Assembly (NCBI GenBank): GCA_014607495.2
Contig: CP053172.1
Coordinates: forward strand, 5,780,888-5,844,887
From: Carposina sasakii
Taxonomy: Eukaryota; Arthropoda; Insecta; Lepidoptera; Carposinidae
DNA: 64,000 nt
Direction of reading: 5' to 3'
The position numbers were made by a program, and so were the translations under genes. The notes beneath the pieces are model-generated. The model was not told the origin of the DNA and made no database searches. It worked only from the letters and a program-made list of their open reading frames with translations. Positions 21,801 to 31,900 of the stretch are shown here, piece by piece (the first letter of the stretch is position 1; each line of letters opens with the position of its first letter).

Positions 21801-24800
21801 GTCTGTGGTGGCAGATCAGGTCTGTGGTTCTGCCACCGACCACACCTCAGCCGCAGAGGATAGGGCAAGCGACGCACCGCAATACTGATATGCCTCTTCC
21901 TCTGCGGCCCCACCACTGCCGTTTCGACATAACGGCCCCGCCAGCTCGCAGGGGGTACCGTATACCAACACGTCTCTCCCCCTGCGATCCCTCCACGGCC
22001 GCAGAAGATAGGGAGAACGGCGCATCGTAACACCGGCACTCCTCTTCTTCTGCGGTCCCACCTCCACGCGCGTCCGCAGCGGACTTGTTCAGCCGGCTGG
22101 GAGCGCCCTTCTCGGGCCAGCCGGCGGCCCAAACAGGCCGGCCCTGGTTGCCTCTTAGCTTCACCATCGGTGACCAGTCCACGGTTACTAAGCCCCCCCG
22201 CCCCGACAAGGACACCCTAGATCAGTGGTTCCCAAAGTGGTCTATGTGGACCCCCAGGGGTCCACAAGGGACTCGATGGGGGTCTACGTTGGCGTGAAAA
22301 AATGGGATTTCACAATAGGGAGAACGGCGCACCGTAATACCGGCACTTGTATGTGTTGGCCGCAGAAGTAGGGAGAACGGCGCACCGTATGTAGCCCCCT
22401 ACATATGTAGTCCACCAGAACCAGTTAACTTTTGAAAGGGGTCTATGAAAAATGAAAGTTTGGGAACCCCTGCCCTAGATTAACACATAGGGGAAAATAT
22501 TTTTATCCTGGATAACTTCGACATTTAGATTTTTCTAGTCAACGCGGACGAAGTCGCGGGCGGCGTCCACTTGTACAATATATGCAATTCTAGCATAGCG
22601 AAGCGGTGATAGCCTAGTGGTTAAGACGTGCACCTTCCAAGCGGGAGACGTAAGTTCGATCCCAGTCACGGGCCTGTACCAATGAATTTATTTCATGTAC
22701 AGATTTTAATGTTGCAAAATTGTCACTTAGCTCGTGCCTCGGAAAGCACGTAAAACCGTTGGTCCTGCGCCTGATCTCTCTCCGGTCGTGTCGGCTTTCC
22801 GTCCCATCGGACTATGAGAGTAACGGAATAGAGAGTGCATCTGTGTTTGCGCACACACTTGTGCACTATAATATCTCCTGCGTACCTGGCCAATCTCCGT
22901 AGAGATTGGTCGCCTTGACCGAAATACGGTCGGAGATCATCAATCAATATGCAATTCTTTAGTGATTTCTTATGAGACTATTTATTTATGTAGAGTTGTG
23001 CGAGGAGTGGGGAGGTCTTCTGCCTCACGATGCAGTCACGTTGGAAACTCGAATCGGTAAGTCCGACTGCATCATACATACTGCAGGATCACGAAAGCTA
23101 TCCTAGTGCCACGTTTAGTTTAGTTGGCTTGTAAAAGATCAGTGACAAGTTGCTAGCTTGTCGCCTGAGAGATCGCCCCCGAGTTCCTTAGTCGACTCTT
23201 ACTACATGCACGGAAGGAGACGCAGCTGATGTATTCTGGTGAAGCCCCGCGTCAGCACAGGTACTAATAAGTGAAACTGAGGTCTTATTTTGATAACAGT
23301 AGGTATTTATACAGGGTGTATGTGACATCTAGGTAGGCAAATACAGAAATGCTGAACAAGTACAAATTAGGTACCATGTCGGAATCCAAAATATTTTAAT
23401 TGAGACAGAAAGGTGAAGATAGGACAAATTTTAAAACTTGGTCACACTGAAACCTAAACTTAAAATTCGTCATGTCTGTCTGTCCCTCTCTATTCTTTAT
23501 GTAAGTAGCTAAAACAGAAAGAGACAGGTAGGCCTAACTTTAAATTTAGGTTTAAATGTAACAGTCAGAATCGATCACATTGTTTAAATTATATATACAG
23601 GGTGATTTTTGGTCGTCAACGTTCTCGAAAACTACGGAATCTCCTCATCATCATGATCATTTTTTCTCCATGGAAGCGTACCTGGGAAGTGTCTGGTTTC
23701 CAAAATATTAGGGTCCAAAGTTGAGTAGAATCAAACCAGACACTTCCCAGGTTTGCTTCCATGGAGAAAAATGATCGTGATGATGAGGAGATTCCGTAGT
23801 TTTCGGGAACGTTGACGACCAAAAATCACCTGTATATAATTTAAACAATGTGATCGATTCTGACTGTTACATTTAAACCTGAATTTAAAGTTAGGCCTAC
23901 CTGTCTCTTTCTGTTTTAGCTACTTACATAAAGAATAGAGAGGGACAGACAGACATGACGAGCTAGTCCATAGTCCATAGTCTATTCTATAGTGTATAGT
24001 TTTATACTGGAGTTTATTGATATTTTATGAAAATATTGTTTATTTTTTCCAGGGCGTACACTGAAATTATCAAACAAAGTACCAACACGCACAAACAAAT
24101 CGCGTACTAGTCGATCAACGACATCTCTCGGATGGAAAGCGGGACTAAAAGACGAACTAACACGTCACACCGAGAACATTCTCAAAATATTCAAACACTC
24201 CAACTGTACTGCGTTTTACAACAGATCGTTAAAGGGCATGATCTGTGCGTGTTGTCGCAAAACATACGAAACGCCGCGAGATTTGAAGGAGCATACTTTG
24301 ATGACGCATAACAGCGTCTTACCGCAAGACAAGGCGATAAAATATTACAATATGTGTATAAAGGTCGATGTTACAGATTTGAAGTGCACGCTTTGCGACG
24401 CGAATCTAAACTTCATTGTTGATCTAAAGAAGCATCTAACTGAATATCACAGTATCAAGTTTAACAATGACGTATACGATTTTTTGCTAGAATTCAAATT
24501 TAGCGACAATTCGACGCATCAATGCGCTCTTTGCAGCTGTACTTACGAAACATTCAAAACCCTGTTACAACACATGAACACGCATTATCAGAACTATGTT
24601 TGCGACTTGTGCAACATCGGCTTTCTAAATCGACGACGATTGAAAAGCCACAAGAAGTCCCACGACACTGGGACGCATAAATGCGGCAAGTGCGAGAAAA
24701 TTTTCGACACGAAATACAAACTGGACTCACACGAGAAATACTCGCACAATAACACAATTAGATACCGCACTAGATGTCCCGAATGTAACGTAACTTTCAC

Positions 24801-25251
24801 GAGCTACTACCAAAGGAATAGGCATATGACGTTAGAACACGGCACGACAGCCGCAAACTACAAATGCAATATTTGCGACAGATCGTTTCTAATGCGAGCG
24901 AAACTGACGTCGCACATCAAAAAGGTGCATCTAATGGAGCGCGATCATATTTGCCCACAATGTGGTGAAGGGTTTTTCGTGAAACAGTCGTTAAATGATC
25001 ATATGATAAGGCATAATGGCGATCGCGTGTTCAAATGTAGTGTTTGTGGCAAGGCGTATGCAAGGAAGAAGACTTTGCGTGAACATATGCGGATACATAA
25101 CAATGATCGTCGATTTAAGTGTGGAGTTTGTTTGGTAGCGTTCGTCCAGAAATGTAGTTTGAAGAGCCATATGATGACGAATCATGGGTTGACATTGGCG
25201 GAGTATGAAACGAGCGTCGAGAAAAGCGATGGTGCTATGACAACTACTTAA
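18722..25251 (+). CDS. Gene B: ZAD-C2H2 zinc-finger protein, 521 aa (5 exons)
   Basis: Join: 18722-18844, 19576-19714, 21285-21326, 22994-23056, 24053-25251 (1566 bases, 521 residues). Residues 1-87 form a ZAD: CRCC near the N-terminus, VYVDMLKECFEI, then GICEVC and DAFNFKQQV. This treble-clef domain mediates dimerisation in insect zinc-finger proteins (family knowledge). An acidic linker carries IKEE. The last exon holds a basic stretch, ENILKIFKHSNCTAF, and ten C2H2 fingers, including YARKKTLREHMRIH and VQKCSLKSHMMTNH. A nuclear, probably dimeric, DNA-binding regulator is likely. Gene C is its nearest paralogue, tail-to-tail downstream. AATAAA occurs at 25897, about 650 bases after the stop. 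Confidence 0.9.
19071..19345 (+). mobile_element. SINE c, diverged copy
   Basis: AAATGGTTTAGACGTGCGCC (A-box region), GGTTTGATCCCGGTTATGGG (B box) and CTCTGCCTCGGAAAGCATGT follow the family order best seen at 22604-22947. It lies in gene B intron 1. Confidence 0.55.
19358..19455 (-). mobile_element. SINE a, 3' fragment
   Basis: CACACTACACAACACATTAA to ACTAAGCAACGGTATATAAA. The tRNA-like head is missing; it ends about 120 bases before gene B exon 2. Confidence 0.6.
19576..19714 (+). CDS. Gene B exon 2 (ZAD second half)
   Basis: Acceptor GATTTCAG, donor GTAGAT, enters phase 0 and leaves phase 1. INTSPEDHPGICEVCISHLR supplies the second CxxC pair, then DAFNFKQQVQKC, the ZAD's closing helix. 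Confidence 0.88.
19949..20112. mobile_element. hAT-type MITE, 164 bp, 8-bp TSD
   Basis: Ends CAGGGCCAGCCCG and CGGGCCGGCGCTG. Flanks GTTGGATG (19941-19948) and GTTAGATG (20113-20120) differ at one base. A 5'-truncated relative is at 35570-35665. Confidence 0.75.
20317..20805. mobile_element. MITE family M4 with a nested SINE b
   Basis: Arms of about 80 bases: ACAGGGTTAATTTGAAAACA and the return arm ending AAAATTAACCCTGT. The second copy, 54699-55068, is in the opposite orientation and lacks the SINE, which confirms the insertion at 20636-20734. Confidence 0.8.
20636..20734 (+). mobile_element. SINE b, 5'-truncated, 12-bp TSD
   Basis: GTCGTGGGTTCGATTCCCAC is the B box and GAATTTTTTCCATAATTTTA the 3' tail. 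The target ACAAATGTTATT is duplicated exactly at 20624-20635 and 20735-20746. Confidence 0.8.
20818..21119 (+). mobile_element. LINE 3' end (C-terminal RT fragment), 10-bp TSD
   Basis: Encodes pieces of the polymerase C-terminus such as SKLKWQWAGHIARRTDG and RWTDDLVKVAGVGWMQAA, ending QQWTSQGCK. Flanked by ACACAGCTGC at 20808-20817 and 21120-21129. Relatives: 33101-33425 (-), 40757-40905 (+) and an eroded end at 2895-2965. An RTE-like origin is a guess. Confidence 0.75.
21285..21326 (+). CDS. Gene B micro-exon 3 (IKEE cassette)
   Basis: Acceptor GATTTCAG, donor GTGCGT, 42 bases, phase 1-1, EELQIKEELPDSDN. One SUMO consensus in an acidic setting. Confidence 0.75.
21467..22573 (+). mobile_element. 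Helitron-like element, 1.1 kb
   Basis: Begins A|TCCTACTAATATTATAAACG and ends GAAGTCGCGGGCGGCGTCC then ACTTG|T, where CTTG replaces the usual CTAG. Units of about 40 bases around GAGTGCGAAAGTTTGTAAGT repeat at 21505-21625. The GC-rich interior (21710-22200) has paired CCGCAGAGGA/TCCTCTGCGG modules, and a hAT MITE is nested at 22223-22472. Confidence 0.6.
22223..22472. mobile_element. hAT MITE with internal filler DNA, 8-bp TSD
   Basis: Ends CAGTGGTTCCCAAAGTGG and GTTTGGGAACCCCTG. The target CCCTAGAT is exact at 22215-22222 and 22473-22480. It matches the 186-bp copy at 33777 except for about 65 extra bases in two blocks copied from 21998-22040 of the surrounding element. Confidence 0.85.
22604..22947 (+). 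mobile_element. SINE c, full-length
   Basis: GGTGATAGCCTAGTGGTTAA (A box), AAGTTCGATCCCAGTCACGG (B box), body CCTCGGAAAGCACGTAAAAC, 3' end GAAATACGGTCGGAGATCAT. Nearly identical to 35022-35366. It is within gene B intron 3. Confidence 0.8.
22994..23056 (+). CDS. Gene B micro-exon 4
   Basis: Acceptor TTTATGTAG, donor GTAAGT, 63 bases, phase 1-1, encoding ELCEEWGGLLPHDAVTLETR. Adding it keeps the frame. It is the only linker micro-exon here without psi-K-x-E, and support is from splice sites and phase only. Confidence 0.55.
23078..23262. repeat. Dispersed repeat f
   Basis: ACTGCAGGATCACGAAAGCT to ATTCTGGTGAAGCCCCGCGT, the same block order as 13272-13490. Confidence 0.55.
23467..23961. repeat. 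495-bp near-perfect palindrome
   Basis: Left arm 23467-23698 and right arm 23734-23961 pair at about 97% by eye, around a spacer of about 35 bases. The inner part is MITE M2 (23597-23833). The outer arms are M1-type sequence (AGTCAGAATCGATCACATTG and its reverse complement), so the symmetry goes beyond one element. Confidence 0.85.
24053..25251 (+). CDS. Gene B exon 5: ten C2H2 fingers
   Basis: Acceptor TTTTTTCCAG, phase 1 entry, 399 codons plus the stop TAA. A 60-residue Lys/Arg/Ser/Thr-rich lead precedes the first finger, CACCRKTYETPRDLKEH (24244). Fingers follow about every 26-30 residues, with irregular linkers in the first seven and tighter spacing in the last three. The translated start lies in exon 1, not at the internal ATG 24238. 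Confidence 0.92.
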
Positions 25252-26600
25252 GATACTCAGTGCCGTTACAGTACATTACAGTAATGCAATCTTAGTGTCA
25301 AGGACTGGAATTATGAGGTACCGTAAAGTCTAATGGTGCTGTGTTGCACCGAGGCAGTTAGTATGACGTTAGCACTCTAAGACCATCTTATTCCTCTATG
25401 GTGCCGTAGGCAACGTATCTGAGTCTTGGTTTCGCCGACGCATATTTGCGTCCTAGCATAAGGCTTTGAACCGAATATTAATAATTTGCTTTTCTTAGAA
25501 ATGACAAATTATTTTGGAACTGTTTCACTTTATAATGATGCCAACCTTTTAATATTTCGGGCCGAGTTTTTCAATATTCAGATAGTTTGTGTAAAGGATA
25601 AATGAGGCCACCAGAACCAGAGTGGCCCAAATACAAAATACGAATATGTGGATATATGCCAAAATACTATGCTCTATTAATATTTTAATAAGAATCAAGA
25701 TGCCACAACATATTTTTTTTATGTCATCTATGATTGTTTACTGAAATTACCTTTGAGCCACTCTGGCTTTGAGCTTGGGGGTTTGAAAGGGGCATTGTCG
25801 TGCTTAACTAATATTTTCACAAATTGTGGTTTGGGCCATTCTGGTTCTGGTGGCCTCAAATGTGATACGGTCTTGTGACATTGTAAAATAGGCTCTAATA
25901 AAAAATCTAGGTACTTAATCAGTTATATAGGTACATAATATAGGTACATACCTACACGGCAAATAAACTAAGGTTATATTTAGTAAAATTTTAAACAGAA
26001 CTAGTCATTTAGATTAGAAAATATTTTATGTTCAAAGAATTATATTTATGTTATTATTATTGTAAAAATAAATGAATTTAATTATAATCCTGTTTTTGTA
26101 CTAGAGTTGTCTGTGGGACTAAGGGCTAAGACAATAACAATTTTACGACCTGGTTGTTTTCTCTTCTTTCTCCTTCCGCGCGGAATCTCTCGTAGGGTTC
26201 TGGGGTTTTTCACTTCACTATAGTCCACTTCCAGGGTACAGGCACTCTTATTGGGTAGGTCCGTTTGTTTGTGAACGCGGTTGTTTGGTAGGTAAAAAAC
26301 TCAGCGCGGACGGCGCTTATAATTCCGCTTCACTCTGGCGAGGAAATGCTTGACTTTTTCCCGAGACAATTTTTGTCGATTAAAAGAGTTTTGTAGAGGA
26401 ACAACAAGAGCTTAAAAGGATACTTTTCGTTAGTTTTTGGTTTGAACAAAAGGGAAACATTTTATGTATCTGAAAAGCGCATCCAATAGGACGTCTTCCT
26501 CTTCTATAAGCGTTAGTAAATCTTTAAAAACAAAATAACACAATATAGAAGAGAGATAGTCGCTGTCGGTGGTAAATGTTTCGATAACTTTTTGTAGATG
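25252..26600. other. 3' UTR of gene B and spacer
   Basis: AT-rich with no further coding pattern. AATAAA is at 25897. Segment 26150-26300 is a partial copy of repeat g (CTTCCGCGCGGAATCTCTCG). Confidence 0.4.
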
Positions 26601-26602
26601 CT

Positions 26603-27237
26603 ATACAGGGTTACTTGTTTTTTTGTGGTCACCCAACGGACGGGTTTAACGAAGGGCGCGGACAGATACTCTCGGTCGCGGATACAACGCGACGCGGGCG
26701 CGGATTGTTCGCGCTGTAAGGTCTGTGGTCAAGAGCGCGGTAAAGCGACGCGGGCGCGGTTTGTTCGCGCTGTTGAAGTCCGGCGAAGTTAGGCGGCCCC
26801 GGGACAAGGCCTTATAATTCCGCCAAAAAAAAAATGCTGGGATTTTTTATTTTTTTAATTACTTGATCTGGCGAAATTTATAGTGTCTAGTGTTTATGCT
26901 AGTTTATTTATAGACAGATATTAATTATTTCTCGTGAAAAAATCTTGCTACGTCTTCCTCGCGTCTAAAAACGTGTGCTGTCGGTGGTATTTATAACTTT
27001 TCTATACAGCAGAAAAACGCAGTCTATTTATAGTGTCTAGTGTTTATGCAATTTATAGACTTTAATTATTTCTCGGACCCGTGCGTCTAAATAGAAAAAC
27101 GCAGTTTTTACTCAACTTTGGAAAATATTTTGGAAACCACACACTTCCCAGGTATGCTTCCATGGAGAAAAATGATCGTGATGATGAGGACATTCCGTAG
27201 TTTTCGGGAACGTTGACGACCAAAAATCACCTGTATA
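26603..27237. mobile_element. Expanded member of MITE family M2
   Basis: Left end ACAGGGTTACTTGTTTTTTT, right end CCAAAAATCACCTGTATA. The interior shares TTACTTGATCTGGCGAAATT (reverse complement) with 6470-6500. Two direct repeats around GCGACGCGGGCGCGG (26690-26770) and a doubled TAGTGTCTAGTGTTTATGC stretch make it longer than its relatives. Confidence 0.5.
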
Positions 27238-27425
27238 GTGTTACCGAACTATCTACAGTTGACCTTGAAAATCATCTACACGTGAAGGGTAGTGCTCCCG
27301 AACCCACGGGGCCCAGGGCCACTAGTCGTTGTTTGGCCCATGTCCTAACCAGGAAAATAGAAAACCTCGCCATGTTGCGGTAATATGTAGCATCAGCTTC
27401 AAATATGTATGTATTGTGTTACGTT

Positions 27426-27581
27426 GGAAGGGGAAGACCTCGCCGGACTTTCACCGATCAAATTGGTGAAATTCTAGAGAAAGGTCAGGTCAAGAGTACC
27501 CTAAACCGACGAGCGTGCGTGAATAATATCATGAAAGTAGATGAAGCGAAAGAGGTGTGTCAGGATCGTAGCAAATGGTGA
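27426..27581 (+). pseudogene. LINE C-terminal fragment
   Basis: One open frame reads [20 protein letters not shown], then [15 protein letters not shown] and VCQDRSKW before a stop. This is the terminal segment of a non-LTR polymerase. A TATGTATG microsatellite follows near 27625. Different family from the other LINE ends here. Confidence 0.65.
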
Positions 27582-27741
27582 TCCGTGATGTCTGCCTACA
27601 CCTCCGGGAAAAGGCATGATTTTATGTATGTATGTGTTATTTTATTACACATCTTTATATGAAATTCACCTTATCCCAAACTACCCTCCATAGTAGAGAA
27701 GAAATAAAACAACAAGTAACAAAAAACAACATTTAATAACA

Positions 27742-28949
27742 CTACGACAAAGTAGGTATTTCGCTAGCGGCCATAGTAATACCGTGGTTGGATAATAGAT
27801 GATTCTTCAAACTGCATTTCTGAACAAAACAGGTCGAACAAACCTGACAGCGAAATCTTCTATCATCATTATGTATTCTCATATGTTCTCTTAACGTATA
27901 TTTTCTTGCATATGCCTTATGACATACTTCGCACGAATACAGTTTTTCTCCTGAATGCTTAACCATGTGCGCTTTTAACGCTTTTTTACTGAAAAATCTG
28001 TAGCCACACTCTGTACACTGATAATTACGCTCCATCAAATGATTTTTCTTTATATGACTCATTAACAAGGATTTTAAAATATAACTTTTACTACAAACAT
28101 TGCATTTATATTGTGCTTCAGTGTTATGTATTTTTATCATGTGTTGATTCCTTTGATAATAATTTCGAAACGATTCGTTGCAATACGGACAGTTACTTAT
28201 ATGTTTCGCGCCAAAATGCTTCCTTTTTTGATGATAGTTCTTTTTAACTTTGCTAGAGAAAACTTTGTCGCATTGCTCGCATTTGAAACTACCCGATTCG
28301 TGGGTCGCCTTGTGCGCGTTTAAGGAACGTTTAGTAGCAAAGGTAGCTTCGCATATCACACACGAATAATTATTATAGTGTTTATTCATGTGTTGTTTTA
28401 ACATTTTAAATGTCTCGTAAGTGCAAGAGCACATCGCACAGTCATATTTAGCGCCTTTTTTTAGCTTAAACTGAATCAAATGATCTTTAATATCGTTGTG
28501 TATAATTTTTTTGTGCAGTTTCACTAAATGTGTTTTGAAAATTGTTAGATCTTGCATATTTTCATTGCATAGTGTACATATGAGATTATTAACGTCCAAA
28601 TGGACGTAATATTCCGTCATATCGAACCTTGAATTTAATAAATTAAGTCTTTCCTTGCTGTGTTCGGTTTGGGTATGACTTCTTAAGTCCATCGGGTCCG
28701 GGTGTAATTTCTCGCAGTATGCGCAAGTGTAACCTAGTAATGACTTCTTTTTGAACGGAGTAGCGTTTGAGAATTTTAATATGTTGACGAAATTTTCTCT
28801 GTGTTTCTCTTTTTGCCGTTTCAAGTCGGTTTCAATTCTATTTGGTCCGATCCATTTTATTTTTTTATTGTCTCTTTTTATTCTCACTTTGGGCATTTTT
28901 TCTTTCTTCGGTTGAGTTTTCTTGCGAATTGTAACTTCGGGCAGCTGAT
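27742..28949 (-). CDS. Gene C exon 5: ten C2H2 fingers
   Basis: Acceptor TTTACTTTACAG on the minus strand, phase 1 entry, 402 codons including the stop. The first finger is CAYCEKLHPDPMDLRSH and the last is CQVCSTCFVQKCSLKNH. The protein ends soon after, at ASEIPTLS. Confidence 0.92.
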
Positions 28950-31900
28950 CTGTAAAGTAAATAAATAATATGATCGATTCCGGTAGTCACATTTAGACCT
29001 AAACTTAAAATTAGTCCTAACTGTCCTTATCTCTCTCAGCCATTTATGTTAAGAACGGAGAGAGATAGACCTGACTAATATTAGGTTTAGGTTTTAGAGT
29101 GCCTGCCGGAATCCACCCTAATATGTTAAATTTTAAAGGCCTTTTGTAAAAACATATCACATAATTTGAGACTAGAAATCATAATGTTTATTTCTCTAAT
29201 GTTCTTCAGTTCAGTTCTTCTATGCTGCTCTGGGAGTGAAAAAAAAAGTAGAATACTACAGCTGCTTCTCTTCCCGGGCATTCTGTACAAGTCAGTAGAG
29301 GGACAAGAGGGACACCACCTGTCACTACTAACCGAACTTGTACATCTCAACTATACCCTCAAAATTGGTCAGAAGTGGCACCATGTGGTTCTATCGGCCC
29401 TTGGTGCTCTGCCTACCCCGTAAGGGATAAAGGCGTGATAATGTATGTATTTTTCTCCAAATAGTTCCCAGAGTTAGGTAGCCAGACCTGTGGGATCATA
29501 AAGGAGTTCCCGTGTTTAGCATAGCGAGCACAGATGTAAATGATCAGCGACAAGTTGCTAGTTCATCGCCTAAGAGAACGTCCCTGAGTCCCTTAGTCGA
29601 ATCTTACGACATGCACGGAAGGAGATGCAGCTGCACCCGTATGATGAATTTGGTGAGAGCGCGAGATGTCTCACTTTTAAACGTCAAATTCACAGAGCTA
29701 TTAATAACTAGATAAACTAATTGTATGTACTTTGCACATAAAAATAGACTTAAGAATTAGAGTAGACACTCGTTCTCGCGCCAGCACTGAAGGAACTAGG
29801 GCTGATAGAAGTGGTTTGCAATCCCTTTTAACACACCAAATAGAAACACTTGCCTTGTCTAGTTATTACTTAGCTCTGTGGATTTGACGTTTAAAAGTAA
29901 GACATCTCGCTCTCACCAAATTCATCATACGGGTGCTGATCGTATTCTAGTGAAACCCCGCATCAGCACAGCACAGAATTTTTCCAAACAGGAAAAACTT
30001 TTACAAATGAAGATATTTTCCAAAATAACTCCGAAATGTTCATAAAAGCTTAAAAAGTTTACATGTGAATTCCAGACTCGAGGAGTCTCAATTACGGGGA
30101 AAATACTATTCTGATTAGGGATGTAACAGAGGCACTGGCGGCTCGTCGTAAGGAGCGCTGGTGCAGTGCACTCCCACCCACGAAGATTACATAGGCAATC
30201 TATATTTCTCTATATTTATAATTATCTTTCAATTCTACTATGTTTATACAATAGTTTCTACGCGTTCGTCTCAAGTAAGTTGTAATCTTATGTATCGAGT
30301 GGAGCTCTAGCGATCGCGTTCCAATGAAACGAAATTTGGTACGATTCCTAGTACTGTATTCAATGAGTGCGAAAGAGACATACCGACATAGGCCGGCGCG
30401 TGAAACAGAAGATTTCGTATGAAAAATTAGCCTTATCTGGAGCGCCACTCACATTAATTCGCGTATGCGGCCACTAGATGTCGCTTAGTCCGAATTAGAA
30501 CGCGATATGGTTGTCTTTAATGTGTTTCATTAGGTCATCTGAATTCTAACATGAGACGCTGCTGGGCATCGACCCTACCAGCCATCCTACAAATAGTCAT
30601 ACAAACCTTTGTTTAGTCCCCCAAGCGACAAAGCCCCAGTCGTATCTGGGGTGCACTGGTCGCGTAGGTTTAAACCATTCGGTTGTGCGCCTTCAGCGCA
30701 CACCAAGTAGCCCGGTGAAGATGACAAAACCCTTCAGGCTATCATCAGTGTATCATTTAAAAAAATATATATATATATGAGACTATGCACAGTGAATTCC
30801 CATAAAAAAATCCAGGAGCCGCCAGTGAACAGAGGTAATATATCGGAACCGAAGACAGATTTCTAGTTTTTAAATTTGATTCATCGCAGTCGGAGCCGGA
30901 GAATTTTAAATACTAAGCCGCAAAAACAAAACAAGTGTCTATACTATACCCTATGAACGTGCCGTGTGCGTAACAAACTAGCAACTTATATACATTATAG
31001 TCTGTATTTATCTGCAAATATATTATATTCTGTAAATTCTGTGACGTCAGCTCCCATTAGGTCCTTTTTGAAAATCAGCGCTGCTTGCATGGTAGGCACG
31101 CCTTACCTTGTTCTAGCAGCATTCAGCTGAAAAGGGACCTATTTGGCGGTTGCACTTACACGGGACGTGACTGCGGGGCTCCAATTAGGTTGCACGGTCC
31201 TTCCTGTTACTGTTCTTTTCTACATGTGTGTTCTTACCTGTTTGCCTACTCTTTTCTATTGTGTCTATTTCTACCCTATTTCCATTGTCTTGTTCTATAT
31301 TGTTGCTGTCCGTGTATGGGTAATTATCAAATGAGTTCTATCTATCTATCTAAGTGAAAAAATAGTTGACGACAGAGCGCTAGTAGCGAGAGTCAGGGTT
31401 CATAACAGTCGACGCAGGCCGCCGCTATGTTATGCTTCGACCTCAGATTAAAACATCCGATTCAAAAGTGTCGGAACCGAAGGTGTAGGTACTATTAATA
31501 ATCGGAAGTTCAGACTTAACGGAGTCGAAGCTCCGTGACATCCCTGATTTTGATAAATTAAAAAGAGAATTACATAGTAAAATATTCTTTGACTATGCTG
31601 TCATTTGTTTCTCTCCTTTTATTTTTAATGCAATTAGTTTCTTATAATTAGTTTAATTGCTCATATTACCCTATATTTGTTAAATATTTCTCTTTACTTG
31701 CTTGGCTTGCTGGAAGAGATCTCTTGTAGAGATAAGCTTGCCATTGTACACGCATCTCTTCTTTTAGGTTGTATATTATATTTTTTGTGTGTGCAATAGA
31801 GAATAAGAACAAAATATAACATTTGAGTAGGTATATATACTTACTAATTGTATTATCTAGCCACTCGTCCCCGGCTATACTCGGCTCTTGTTTGACTCGC

